Under the pieces are notes generated by a model. It saw only the letters and a list, made by a program, of their open reading frames with translations. It was not told the DNA's origin and made no database searches. Below, piece after piece: positions 23,940 to 38,900 of a stretch of 64,000 nt of DNA. Location: positions 311,819 through 375,818 of the forward strand of contig CAJHNH020008379.1 in the NCBI GenBank assembly GCA_905116865.2, read 5' to 3'. Origin of the DNA: Candidula unifasciata. Lineage: Eukaryota > Mollusca > Gastropoda > Stylommatophora > Geomitridae. The position numbers and the translations under genes were made by a program. The first letter of the stretch is position 1; the number at the start of each line of letters is the position of its first letter.

Positions 23940-26900
23940 TCTAAGGTAACCACTTGTACATGATTTGTAATTCAATGCAGTGCTTTCACGGAGTAAAATT
24001 ATTAAATAAGTTTTGTGATTCGCTTTGGATTTATGTTGTGTTTTTGTGGAGCAGCATTTTGTAAGGTAAGAGGAAGTAGAACATTATACTTTATTAACGT
24101 GTCTGTGTCCGATGTGATCTGTTTGCTGGCTAGTATATTTTATAATATATTTGACATTACAATTTTAAAAATCAATCATCAAAACAAAATAACTATTATT
24201 TTAAAACTAGCGAGCACCTTCCCATTTAAGAGTTATCCTTTGTAAATATGCATCTCATACAATACTAAATTTTGTGTTACTACTGATAGAATCAGTGACA
24301 TTAGTATTAGTAATTAATAGTAACTGTTATACTATCTAAAACTTAAAAAAATACACATGGTGCAGTCCAAAAATGTGTGGCAGACATTTAAAAAAAAGTA
24401 TCATTCTCGGTGGGGAGGAGGGGGTCAACAGGTAAAAAGGTCTCAAACAGGAAAAGTCCTTCATGCACATTGATAAGTTATGGTGTCATAAAGGCTAAAA
24501 TGGTTCAAGATTTTAAAAAAAGGGAAATAACTAATTTAATTCCCCTTAAAGTAAATTTTTAAAAATAAACAAAATATGAAACTAATTTAATTTTTATTTA
24601 AGTGTATTTAAAAAAAGTTAATAATGCACTGTCTGTGTCCGTCTTCAATGTAAAATACCCTAGTAATATATTCAATGTCAGAAATTTGATAAAACAATAT
24701 TTTCAGCTATTTAAAATGATTAAAACTAATGAAAGTAAAAGTAAAAAAAGATAAATGATTAGTAGAAAGGAAACTTACATTATTTTCAAACTGATGTTTC
24801 TGAATAATCAGATTCATCAATCTGGAATTAACTCTCTTGTATGCCATGCTGCATCCATTTTGAAAGACATGATCTCTTTGCCTTAATAAAATGAGGTCGC
24901 AACTTGAAAAAGTTTGGGAACCACTGGTTTAGTGCCTATGCTTCATTGGGAGCTAAAGTACAGAAGAAGGCTAAACCCATGCTTCGCACATCATTTACAA
25001 GTAATCTAGTATTAGTAAAAGTCTCTGCGTCTGACTACATTAATAAAGTCTTTGCTGAAACTGAGTTCTGTTATTTGCAGAGCTTCCAATTTAATATCTA
25101 CAGAAATAAATTGCCAGGAAATCTTAGGGCCACTGAAACAAATTGACAAGTTTTAATTAAAACTTGTGGTGTGGGTTCCTTGGCCCCATTTGCTGGAATA
25201 AAATATTGACCCCCTGTCCCCGGAACAAGCATGTTGTAAAAGGTGACTAATCAGGAGTGTTTCCTCCGAAGTGGGTGTGTCTGCTTGAGAGATGAGGAAC
25301 CGACAGTGTGCATACAAATTAGCCATATCTGTAAAATGTGTGTGCACTCAAAACTCAAGTTCTGGAACAAGACCATAGCCAAGAAGTGGATGAATAACCA
25401 TAACTTTTTACCAGAGTTTAAAGTCGGTGAATGTGAGAAGAAGAAGAATTGGTGCTCACAGATGCAGAGGAAAAGTAGAGATAGGTTTTCCTGTCTCCAC
25501 TTCTTTCAATTGCACATATGAGTGCCAATCAGTACATGCCAGTTTGGTTTTTTATACTGTTCTAGCTTCTTCTTTTCCTCCTCCTCTAGTCCTGTTCTGC
25601 TCTTCAGCTTCAGGTTTTGATGAGGCATCGGGTGAGAGCCTTGGAAAGTGCTATGTAGATTTATGGCCTCAGATTTGCCATCTATCCAATGTTTGTTTGG
25701 TCGGTCTCTGGCTCTGCTCCCATTATGTCTTAGTGACAGAGTTCTCTATGGTGCACTATCTGGTCGTAGTCTTGACACATGTCCGAACCAATTGATCTGT
25801 TGTCTCTTGATGTCTTGTTGTAAATCTCAAATTTACTGTAATGTTTTACTGCATTCTTCATACAGTCCCAAGTAGTTAGTATCCTTTGGATATTCTCTCC
25901 AGGTCATGTCGGTGTGTTGGGAAATGAACAGGCAGATAGACTGGCCGGTTCTGCACCTCTTGGTGGTTTACTGATGTATGACAAGCTAGACGTTGTGAGT
26001 GCCCTCTGGAAGTGATTGAACAGTGCAGAAGCGCAAATAGACCATTGCCGTCTGAGGAGAATGGTGCTTGCGAGGAGTTACCAGAGGATCTGGCCAATGC
26101 TCAAGGGAAGAGCGAGACGGATATACAATCAGACAGTCACTGGTGCCACCAGAATTGAAACTCTTTGTTTGCTACTGAAGATGGAGACGGAGCGCTTATG
26201 GGGGTTTCCCGAGTGCTATGATGTCAATTCTTAATTCAACATTCATACGGTTAATTTATTTTCTTTATTTGCACACATTGCAGCCTTCCAGAGATTCCAT
26301 CTGATACAGCAGAAACAAATCCTGTTATGAGAATAGACCAGCTGCCACAGTTCTCTCAGATTACCCCCAACAGATGCATCGCAGCATGTGCCAAGCTGGC
26401 CATTGAATATCAAACCAAATTAGAGAATCATGTGGAGTCACTGAAAGGCAAGTTTTAAAGAGAGCTGCTTACATTGGTTCAACTTTCTCCTCCTCTTTTT
26501 CCGGTTCTCCTCCTCCTCCTCTTCGTCCTTCCTTTTTTTGGTTTTGTTATCTTCTCCTTGTTGCTACTGATTTTGCTTCTCCTGCTCCTTACCCTACATC
26601 TTCCTCCTCCTCCTCTGCATCTTTTGCTTAATTTTCTTTTGCCCCTACTTCTTCATATGTGAAGGGGGAGGCCAAAAGGGCAGAATGTAAGATGGGCCTG
26701 CATGCCCAATTCTAAACCCTTTAAAAATAAAATTAGTTCATTTCTTTCCCCTCCTCCCCCTCCAAGTCAAGCATAGGCCCTCAGCCAACTCATGTCAAGT
26801 TGTCCTATCATTTGTCAGCAAATGCAGCTTACCCCGTTTCCACCCCATGCTTTTTTTTTTTAAACACCAGTATCGAATTCTCCTCTTCTTTTCCGTTTGT

Positions 26901-29900
26901 AACACTATTTTCTTTTCTGTTTTTAACCCTATTTCCTTTGACTCCATAGGCTGAAGAATTAGGAGTTATGAAGTCAAGAAAGAAAAGCTTTAGGGAAAGT
27001 TGTATATTGTTTGTTTTTCTTTATAGATGTGAATGCTGGACACTGAGTTGTGAACACAATCACGAAGACCCAATCAATCTCACATGGACGAAACAAGAAA
27101 CAGACTGTTGTGTTTAATTGCTAACTAGACACAACAGACTCTGCAGCCATATGTACAAGAAGTTTAATAGTGGGGACTCAGAACTTTGCCCATGTTGATA
27201 GGAAAAATACCGAACATATTCTGCAGACATACTCCTTACATGCAGGAGAAAGATCTCAGGTTGGCTATCCTCCAAATAACGGGCACAAAAGATGGCGGCC
27301 AAAAACAGGGCCTCAATTACGACGTGTCAATTGCGCACTTCCGGCGACCTAATTTGCGGTTTTCCGGCGACTACCTTCACTGCCGAGAGTATCCCCCCAC
27401 GCCGCTCGCATTTTTTTAAGGAGCTGGTCCCTTGTCCAAACTTCCTTCTTCTCATCTGGGCTTGGGATTGGCAGTAACAAGAGATGACTAGGTAGTTGCT
27501 TTGCTGGGGGGGGGGGGGGGGGAGTCGGCATGATCAACCAGCATCCCTGAACTGGGAGCTTTAGGTTATAATTGTGACTAGATTATTTGTGCCATAAAAA
27601 ATGGCTTAGGGTTCCAAGAGCCCTGAAAAGGACTCCTTCAGTGTTGATGTGATCAGAGGAGACAGAGCCGATAATCCTCTCCTATCTGCAGATATAACTA
27701 GACTAACTCCTTCAGTGTGGGAAATGGTCCAGGCATACAGCATAGACCTACAGCCTAACTATAGTCACAACAACAATTCCAGGCATAGATAGAAAGGCTG
27801 AAGAATGTGACCTAGTACTGCAATCAAAGACCCTTGAACATGTCTGTTTCTGCTTTTTACTGTGTTACTCCAGTTGTTGGCTGGAAAAGGAAATAAACAG
27901 TTATTAGTAATTAATTTCTTATATTATATGCATACCTTGTTTTTATTTTTAGATGGAAAGAAGGCGATCAGCTTTGAAAGTGTATACAATCCCTTGGAAG
28001 AAGTTTCTGTCCCTCTTAACACTGCCTGGGCAACAGTGAAAAATCTTCATTATGTTTCTCCAACAGATCGTTATCATAAAGCATTTGCTCGGGTTAGTTG
28101 TGTTTTGTCTATGAAGCATAAAAGATTGTAAAATTTATTTACCCTGATAAAACTGGGAATTATTTATTTCTCAGCTTTCTACAATTTTGTTTCAGATGTA
28201 GTTTAAAAAGTCTTTTCAAATGTCGGATGAAAAACCGAAGGAGATTGTTATAAATTGCTGAATACAGGATATTCGGGAGAAAAAGTTGTTGATATTACTA
28301 CCACCCATTTGAAAGAAGAAGACTAAGAAGAAAACTATTATGTATTATTTGTCGAGTTCGGTGTTGATTGATATAGCACTACATTATCTTTCAACTTGAT
28401 TTTCCTTTAATTTTTGACATGAAAAGTCTCTTATTCTGCTTCGATGTATAAATGGTCAAATTTAGAACAGTGGCTTATAATACAGAACATTTATAGACTG
28501 TTATAGAATTAGAGTTCTCTGCAAGACACTGTATTGATTGATGATTATTTTATTTAATCATTCCAGGACATATATAATTTAATATAATGAAATGAAATAT
28601 GTGGATAGATACTGTTATTTATGTATATACATACAAACATGTATGTATTCATTCTTAAATGAGTTATGGTACTTTAGTGTGTTAAATATATGCAGAGTCA
28701 TAGAAGTAAGAACATTAAATGGGATGAATTCAAGAAAAATTAAGAAATAAGACAAATCTCTGGACAACCCTTCATATTAACAGTTTATAAGACACAGAAG
28801 ATGGTGATATATTGGGCACATCCTCAGGAAGAGTGAAAAAAGAATCACCAAAAAGGCACTTTAATGGGATTGAGGAGGTGAGGATGTCCAAAAGAAACCC
28901 TAGGATGAACATTGATGAAAGAGTCCAAAGGTGCTTTGCTGAATTCCATCCATGATATGGAAAGAATAGAGCAGAATGGTGAAAGAAGAGATTGTGAACC
29001 TTGTTTAATACGTGGAGAAGTCAATAAGTAGGTCACAAATGGTTATGGGATGGCAGGAACATGTAGTTGGTGGTTTCTAAAGGTGTCATTAGGTGACAGC
29101 AACATCGAACTTTATGTCTCCGTTCATTATGTGGCGCTAGATATTGCATGCACAACACATAAACAATATGGTGCTGTTTTGAGTTTTTCTTGTTGTTGGG
29201 CAAAAGGGATGTCTGCAAAAGACATTCGTGAAGAAATGCTTCCTGTTTATGCTGACAAATGTTTAGACTGCAAAGCAATGCATTGCTGGGTAAAAATCTT
29301 TTCTCAAGGGTGCTCTAAAATTGTTGCAGCGGGCGAAGGAGATGATTAGGGGTGACAGGCAAGTAATGGTTGACTCTGTAGCAGATGCAGTAGGGTGCTG
29401 ACATGGTTCAGCATACAACATAATGCATGATCGATTGAAATTTAAGAAAGTTTGCTTAAGGTGGGTACCCAGATGTCCAAGCCTACTGACTAGAGGAGTA
29501 CTACTCCTTTGCGACAATGCCAGACTACATACTGCTTGGTTAACTCAGGAGAAAATTAACTATCAAGGGTGGGAAATTCTGGAACATCCGCCTTACAGCC
29601 CCGACTTAGCCCCTAGCGATTTCCACCTTTTTGGTCCACTGAAAACCCACCTTGGTGGGAGACATTTTGCAAATGACGCAGAAGTTGAATGTGAAGTTAA
29701 CTAATTTAGCATAATTACTCTCGTGTTGAATTTCAGATTCATCAACAAGTGGACAGAGCAAAGAATGAGAAATGGGTTAATGAGCCATTGTACACCTCTT
29801 TCAAGGTAAGTTTTCTGTAGTGAACCATTTTCTCCTCGATAAATTATGTCCCAGACGGAATGACATCAGCTAACAAATATAAATGGGATATTTGAGTGTA

Positions 29901-32900
29901 ACAAGGGCAGCAACATGAGTCACGGACAAAATGCTGGCCAAATGAAACCCATGTGAATCACGGAGAAAATGTTGGCCATGAAATCAATGAACCAATGTGA
30001 ATAAGAAAACACGAAAAAGTCGTAATTGTAATGTGGGCATAGAAGATTATATAATGCCTTAGAAAGAGCATGTGGGCAGTCTCGTTTGGGCCAAGAAACG
30101 GTGTGCATGAAGAATGTAGGAGTGTTTGTGGATCCAGAATGTGTCTGAGTATGAATGTCAGTTCAAACGCCCTACCTGGCCAAACAGCAAAGAAGTGACG
30201 GAAATTTCGTCTGCCGGCTGATTTTGTGTTTGTCGCCAACACGGAAAAAGTTTGCGTGCTTTATTGTGATTGTTCACTGTCGTCCATTTCTACTCGTCGT
30301 GATGATGTCGGAATTTGAAAGAGTAGTCTGCAGTGACTGGAGCCAGAAAGATAAAGAAGAGAGTCATTGCACAAAATGGAGGCTCGTCCAAACAATAGAG
30401 GTTGAGGACAATTTGTTTGATAAAGAAGAGAGTCATTGCATTTTCATACTTGACATTTAAGTATGATCTCATTCTCTGTTCATCTTTCTTCTTCTGTGTT
30501 TATCTTTCTTTTCCTTTGCCTTCTTCATCTCTTGCTGCCTGTCCTCTGCCAATGGAGCATAGGATTTCAACCAGCACACATCCAGAAAAGTACAGAAATC
30601 CATAAGATGTAAAAAATATAAACAACCTTTCATGTTTATGCATCATATTGATTACTTTACTTCCCCGTGTGGGGTTCCGGGTCCTGTTATAGGGAAAACA
30701 AGAATAGACCCACTGCCTACCCAAAAGCATTTTGTAAGAGTAGACTAACTGGGAGCTTCCTTTAAAGTCTTAATGCATCTGCCTGAGAGGTAAGCAACCA
30801 GCAGTCTGCATACAAATGTCAGATCTGTAAAACGGATGCACACTCAGGTTCTGGAACAGGACTGCAGTCCAGGAGTAGATGAACAGCCAGAACTTTCTGC
30901 CAGAGTTTACAGTTGGTGAACGCAAAGAAGAAAGAAGAAGATTACTTTACTTCTGTATGATTATTTAAAATTATTTTCTGTAATTTGACTTAACAAGGAT
31001 CAATGAAATAAAAAGCATTCATTTGCTCCCTCTTCCTCTCTCACCACTCCTTATCTCTCCCCTTCTCACACACACACAAAAAGAAAGAAAGACGGAAAAA
31101 AATAATAAAAATAATTTTTGTCTCTTCCCCTCAGCAATTAAATGCCAATGCCAATCTCAGCGAGTACCAGAAGCGATTGGTGGATTTATACCTGCTGGAA
31201 GGGAAGTTGAATGGCATGGAGCTGCCCGCTGCAGAACGGGGACGTTTGGCTGAATTTGCTCGGTTAATCAGAGAAGGGAGCAGAAGCTTTCGGTAAGCTT
31301 TTCTTATCCTATCCTTTCAAGTCACTTTTTCGTCCTCCTTTTGTCTCACAGTTGGAGGGGGGGGGGGGGGGGGGGGCACTGTAAACAACTTCTCATGGGA
31401 ATAATCAGTACAGGTACTTTGGCATGGCTGCTGCATCTCAGGACTTAGTTCACATAGGAATGCCCAGTGTGCAGTGATGCTGATTGTGATAACATAACTC
31501 CCAATGGAGTATAGGTTCTCAAACCATCATGCTAAGCCTTTTTCTCTTGCGATTGTGTATGATTGGTTTCACTTTGCAGCTGCAGTTTTCTGCAGGATGA
31601 AGTTGTCAGACTCATGCACCCTACTTAAGTTGCCTCTTATGACACGGAGAGAGACCTTGAAGGGCAGAATGTTAAACGGGCCTGCGTTCACAATTCTTAA
31701 CCCTTTAAAAATAAATAAAGTAAAAGTAATTGTGGTGTAAACAGCACCCTCGACATTTGTAGCTAAAAATTCTGTATCCCTATAGCTTACCAAACACTAA
31801 AAACCTGGGATGTCACCAACATCCTGTGGCAAACTGAAAAAACTGAGTTCATTACTCTGTCTGTACCTAAGTCAGCCTCATCCTTGTAATGAGCTCCTAT
31901 CATAATGGATAGACCAACAAGGCACTTATTGAAAACAGTCTGGTAAACTGCTGGAGTCTTCTTGCTTGCGTGAGTATTTGCTGATGCAGTTATTACCCAC
32001 GACAGGCTGACAACACCTTTGGTGGATCTAACGTCTCCAAATAGTGTATAGTGATTCTTAAGAGTGCTGTCCCCTCTATTCACAACTAGGTGGTAAGGAT
32101 TTGCATTTTATACCCGCCATATAAGCTGACTGCTAGTTTTTGTTAGCTTGAAAACTTGACTAATTCGCCAGAGTTTACTTTAGTTTACATTATAACTATT
32201 TGTTTTCTGTGTGTGAATTCCGGAGTTCCCCCAACAAGCATGTCATAGGAGGCAACTAATTAGAGGTGTTTTTTCAAAGTCAGAGCTCATCTGCCTAAAA
32301 GGCAAGGAACCAAAAGTTGCATACATTTAAAAAAAACAGATGTGCATACACAATTCAAAATCTTGATCACTTTCAAAGTCAAGTGATGGATGAACAACCA
32401 AAATGTATCACCGGAGTTTACGGTTGGTGAACCTGAAGACGAAGAAGAAGAAAATTAAAAAGAAGAGGACCATTCTTTGTCCTAGCGATCCATGGGCTGT
32501 AAATCTCTGTAAGAGAAATGCAGTCCTATAGTAGATACTGCCTTTGGAGTGTGAAATATTGGACGTTCACAAATTCTAGTCCACGACTCTCGTCTTCTTA
32601 TTAGTCACCTCCTATGACATGCTTGTTAGGAATTTGGGGGGGGGGGGGGGGAGTGGGGGGGGGGTCTCTTCTTTATTCTAAACAAATGAAGTCTTGGAAT
32701 CCACACTGGGTTAGTCCCATGACAGATGGATCAATTCCCTTTGTTCCCTTCCTGATCAGAACATTCTAGAAGTTCTAGAAGATCTAGCAACTTTGTGATA
32801 CTGATTGAACCATAAGGCCATGCTGGTCAGAGAAAGTTTTGCTTATGGTGAATGAACGAACAAACTTTATTTTTAATGGGTTAAGAATTGGGCACACAGG

Positions 32901-35900
32901 CCCGTCTGATATTCTGCCCTTTGAGGCCTCCCTCCTTTCTGACATCATTTCATTCACACATCACGTAATAGTAAACATTATCAGAAGCATCAATAATATT
33001 CAATACAGGCACTGGAATGTGCACATTTTTAACTACCATAAACCACAGTAATTTCAATAGATCTAGGAAAGATGTGTGCCATTTCTAAAATATTTTTTAT
33101 CCCTAATGGGGGCATGTAATTTGTGCTCACATAATATTCGAACAGTTTCCGATTCTATGTATAAGGACTAGTGGCATTTTTTATTTGCTGTGGCAGATGG
33201 TGATTAATTCTAGATTACTATCATAAGTCGTCATAAGAATGAATCCTGATATATCTGCCCAAACAGCTGTCACTTGGACACCAGAGGGGAAAGACAAGAA
33301 GGGGCGCCCAAAAACAACATGGAGACGAACGATGGGAAGTGAACTGAGTGCTGCATCTCTGACATGGAAAACTGCACTGAAGATTGCACAGGACATGGAA
33401 AGTCCTCTCTGAAGCCTCATGTGCCACCAGGCATGAAGAGAATTGAACCAAACTTAACTATCTTAAGTGCACTAATCACTATACCGCCATTTCTGTTTAC
33501 CTATTGCCATTTTGTTCTTTCCTCAGTGATATCAATAGTTGTTGACAAGCAGTTCTTTTTACGTCTAATTTTTCTGTCTCCGTCTTATTATGTGGTAGAC
33601 ATCTTTTTTGATTTTGTACCTTGTATCTTCACAATTTATATCTTTTTCACTGTGTCTGCATTCAGTTGTTCAACATGGAAGCTGTGTATTTAAAATTGTA
33701 AAATTGTATTACTCAGTAAATAATGTGTGTAATGAACTACACAACTGTAACAAAGAGGAGAGTATTTAAATCTCTAAGGGGAGAAGTAAGCAACTTTAAA
33801 AAAAATGTCATGTGGAGAAAATGAAATAAAATAAAATAAATAAACAAAGGCTAAAAAATTTAACACAAAGAATCAAAAGTACTATTGTTAATATATAATA
33901 TAATGATAGGAATAAAAAAGTAATAGAAATACAAATGTTAATGATAGATAAATGGTACTGATAAATGGTATTCATAATATGAAATAAAAATAAAATAATT
34001 AAAATTGAAAATGTGGTAATAATAAAACTGTTTAGATGGAAGTGTGTTGGAAATTGATGCCATCTGGATTAATGCCTCCATTAGCTTGACTGCAGTTACC
34101 CCCATCTTTTCACCATTTGTTAGGTGGCAGTTGCTCCTCCCACCACCACCACCCCAAATGGGGCACTAAAACTCACCCATAGAAAGAGCTGTTTCATCAG
34201 TAGTAAACTAGGAAGTCTTTTCTTTGAAACCCATACATCCTAATTTGGTGGTGGTGGGAGATAGACCCATTGCCCCCCCCCCCCCCAACAAGCATACCAT
34301 AAAAGACAACAGATTAGGGGTAATTTTTTTATTTGAAGTCAAAATGCATCTGCCTGAGAGATGAGGAACCAACAGTCTGCATACAAATAAGCCGGATCTG
34401 TAAAACTGATGTTCACACTAAAATCAAGTTCTGGAACAAGACCAAAGTCCAGAACCACCAGAACTTTATGCCGGGGTTTGCAGTCAGTGAATGTTAAGAG
34501 GAAGAAGAAATCCATAAGGGGAAAAATGAAATATGAAAACAATGCAGATAATTAGAGACTAAGATAAACAAATTTAGGGAAGGCATGTGAAAAGCTGAAC
34601 AGTTGTCAAAAGATAACTTGGCTTGATATGTGTTGCTCATGGTATGAGATAGCTTATGTTCCTTTGGGGGATTAACAAAGAAGACAAATTGTAAAGAAAT
34701 TTATATGTTATAATTATAAAGGCATTTTTTAAAATTCCCATTTCTTGTTTTTGTACAGGAACAAAGTACATATCACACAGGAGATGTTTTCCCATGATGT
34801 CACCGATTTCAGCTGTCTCCAGGAGATGCCATGGCCAATTTTAGCTCAGATGTCTAAAGATAGGTAAGGATGCAGTTTAGTTTCTTTCACATGTACAGTT
34901 TTTCTGTGCAGCTGTATTATGTTGTGGAAATACATAATTTGAATGTGTAAAGTCCTAGAAGTGGATGGAGATTCTCGGCTTTTTGTTGAAGAGAAATCGC
35001 AAAGCACAGTTTGGTCATTAGTCTTGGTTTGAAGCATCTGAAATGTAGTAGTATATATATATATGTGTGTGTGTGTATGTATGTATAAGCTAAACTACTA
35101 ATCCTGTATTTTATAGTGTGGAATAATTTCTTCTTCTTCTTCGCATTCACTGGCAATAAACTCCAGTGGAAAGATGTGGTTGTTCGTCCAACTCCGGACT
35201 TTAGTTTTGTTTCAGAACCTGATTTTTGCCTGCACATATTTTTTTTTACAGATCTGGCTGATTTATATTGTTATTCACTAATAATAACAGATTATTCTGC
35301 TTGGCATTTATCTTATTAACTATTAATAGTAAATTGTTCTGCACAACATTTATCTTGTTATTAAATGCTGAAAGCATTGTTAAAAATGTCTTCTTTGTAA
35401 ATAGGGATGACCCCACTCGGGGTCCATGGCGAGCCACACTGCAGCCTGCAAACTACCAGTCCATGATGACCTACTGCAGTGACAGGATGACCCGCTGGAA
35501 TATTTGGTTTGCTTATCACAACCGAGCCTCGCATGTACACACCTCTAGGCTGATGAATAACAACAAGCTTATTGACGACCTCAGAGCTTACAGGTAATTT
35601 TGAGTGGTGTACAGAAGTCGTAGGATGTGATTTTTTTTTTCTCTCTAAGGTTTTGAATAATGTGAATTCAGAAGACAATTATTGGTCTACAAGGCCCTAT
35701 ACAATATTTACTGCCTATGTTGGTTCCGGAGGGAAGAAAAATGAAGAGACTCACTGCCTCCTAACAAGTGTAACGTGAAGAGTCGACTAATTAGGGATTT
35801 TTCTTTTGAAGTCGGAGCGTATCTGCTGCAAGGTGATGAACCAGCAGTCTGCATAAAAATAAGCCAGATCAGTAAAACGGATGCAAACCTTTATTGTGGA

Positions 35901-38900
35901 GGTGGCACATGATTTTATTGTTCATAAAAAAAAAATATACAATGAACCAAAAAAAAAACATGTATTGAACGGATTGAATGGCGCTCATAGGAAAAAAATA
36001 AGAAAGACGGTAATTTACTGTGCATGTTGTGAGGGGCAACTAAGAAAAACTGACATGAAACTGATCGTCTCATTCCATTGAAAACCTAACAGCAGTGTAT
36101 CTGCCTGAGAGGAGAGGAACCATTGGTCTGCATACAAATCTGCAGAATGGATGTGCATGCAAAAACCCCAAGTTCTGGAACTAAAGTAAAGTCCAGAAGT
36201 TGACGAACAAACAAGCTGTCTGCCAGAGCTCATAGCTGGTGAACTCTGGGAAGAAGAAGAACTTATCTTGAGTTGGTTGTTGGTCTGTGCTTCATTGATA
36301 AGGGGAAAAAGGTGGGTGTGGGGGGAGGGGTGGGTGGGTGGCAGGTAAAAAATAAGATAAGAAAATACAAGTACAGTAAAAACGGTCTCATTGTAATTAC
36401 TATTACATAGAAAACCACTTGTTATATTTTGAGCATACTCATATGTGGCCATCCATTTTGAGCAGTTGACCGCTTGATCCTCTAGTGTTCTGTTTTTTAC
36501 AGGTGGTTGTAGAAATAAGACCTAATAAAAGTATACAAAAGAAATGAGCTACATCCAAAAATATGCTGAGAAGAACATTACAGACAAATTTAGAGTGTTG
36601 ATGATATATTAGGGGGCTGCAAAAGATCCAAATCTTTTGTGTGAATGTCTGTGCTCCAATGGGATAATAAAGGGCAAAGAAAAAGTATGTTTACGCCTTG
36701 TACTGCATATTACAACAAATCCTAATCCATTGTTAATCTCCCAACCAAGGGAGTAGCAGATGGCCAAGTGGTTAGAGCATTGGGCTCTAATATGAGATTC
36801 CTGGGTTCAGTCCTCAATAAGTATGTTGTTTGTTACTACCGGATATTCCATGGTTTGTATTGTTTATATGTTGTTTTAACCGCCAGATATGCTGTGTTTT
36901 GTATTGTTTGCATATTATTTTTACCTCCAGATATTCTGTGGCTCATATTATTTACATGTTGTATTTTTCCATGTGGGTTCCGGGGCCCGTTGTGGGGACA
37001 ACCAGAATAGACCCACTGCCTTCCCACCAAGCATGTCACAAGAGTTAACTAACAAGGGGCTTCCTTTGAAGTAGGAGTGCAAGGAACCAGCAGTCTGCAA
37101 ACAATGATGTTAGATCTGTTAAACGGATGTGTACGCAACACCCAGATTCTGGAACAAGACTAAAGTCCAGAGGTGGAAGAACAACGAGAACTTACCGCCG
37201 GAGTTTACAGCCAGTGAACTTGAAGAAGAGGAAGATATTTTGTTTTTAGTTCTAGATAATCTGTTACTCATATTATTTACATGGCTTTTTTTTTAACTTG
37301 CAGATATTCGGTGGCTCAGATGTTAGGGTACACAAATTATGTTGAACTGTCTATGGAAACCAAAATGGCCAACTCAGTAGAAAATGTACTGAGCATGATT
37401 GAAACGTAAGTGGTGCCTACCGTATGTTTAATGTGGATATTCTGTACAGGTTCTTATAGTGAATTAATTTTTATTTTTTTAAGTTTTCAGGACTTAATAA
37501 CAACAAATACGGAAAAAGATTAGAAAGAAAAATACACTAGCGAGTAGAAAGTCAAGTAAAGAACATGCCTGAAATGCATCAGGTATAGACAAGTCAGCAA
37601 TCGTACACTCACACGCTAAAGAAATATACCACAAATGCACCTTGGTGAAGCGGCTAGATGCTCCCTGTGGGTCTGAAGGTTGTAGGTTCAGGTCCTAATA
37701 GAGCCAGACTTTTTTTTTTCTTGTTTTCTTCCAGAAATGACTGGCTTGCAGTTCCACCCAGCCTTAAATGGATGCCAGGTAAAGGCCTTGGAAGTAAAGG
37801 TGGCTGGTTTGATGCTGACCCCATCACCCACCAAATGCCAGTTAGTCTATAAAATATAAGTCTAGCCCTGTATGCCCAATACACCTAAAGGCATGCAAAA
37901 GGATTCCATTACTTACATATTTACACACATCCTGGCATAAGATACATTTGTTATAGGGCTCTCAAAGATATTATGATGATGTAAGCATATTTCTTCTTAT
38001 TCTTCCGTTGTCATCTCACTGATACCAGGTCGTAGCCAGTTTTGTGGTTTTCTTGATTTGTCTTGCGCTTCTTATGTGGCTTGGGTGATGGATTTGTTCA
38101 TCTTTTTGCAGTTTTCAGCTAGACCATTTGTCCATCTCTTTCTTGGTCTTCCTCTGGCTTGCCTCCCAGATGTTCTGCTGTAAACAGTCTCATATGCAGT
38201 TGGGCCTGACTGCATTCTCGCTAGACGGCTGAACCATTTCATTCTTTGTCAATATAACCCAGACATGGTCTTATCTGAACATATTTGAAGACAGCATTCT
38301 GAGAGCAAGTGGATGTGAGAACATGCTTTACAGTATTATTCTGAGTCAGCTTCCAACGACTCATGCAGCATTTCTTATGTGCTGTTTAATGAACTGTTTA
38401 TTAGCTTTCAGGTTGACCAAGCCTAAAAGGGATACTAGGTAAAGTCCTGGGAAGTAAAGGTAGCTGGTGTGATTAGTCTGTAAAATACAGGTCTAGCACC
38501 ATATGCTCAGTATGCCTGAGCTACTGACTTTATTGTTTAACTGATATTTAATTTGTCTTGTGGTTGTCTGTGGCTTGGGCGTTGTGAGAGCGCTTTGTGT
38601 TTCATGCTACCCCGCTTCCATACCAGCTGCGGAAAACTTGGCAGCATTCCTCTTTTTTGTTGATTTGGACAGTAATTTTAAGAACATAGTTGAACTTTAA
38701 GAGAAAGAACCTGACCCCCTTTTTTTTAGAGGAAATAAGAGCAGCAATCATCATCATCATTTAGCAGGTTGTTTGCAGAACGTGGTTGTCATCATGGTCT
38801 GCCTGAAAGTAACTAGGTCTCTCACCAGCTCACTTGTACTTTCATTTTCAAGGAGTCACTTATAGCTTGTGTCCATCTTCATATTGGTCAGCCCTTTACT

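Noticed and set aside
26474..26662. Leu/Pro-rich membrane-like frame
   Set aside because: It is a translation of a CTCCT-rich intron tract.
29050..29704. Domesticated mariner transposase gene
   Set aside because: The central catalytic region is deleted and the frame is broken by stops.
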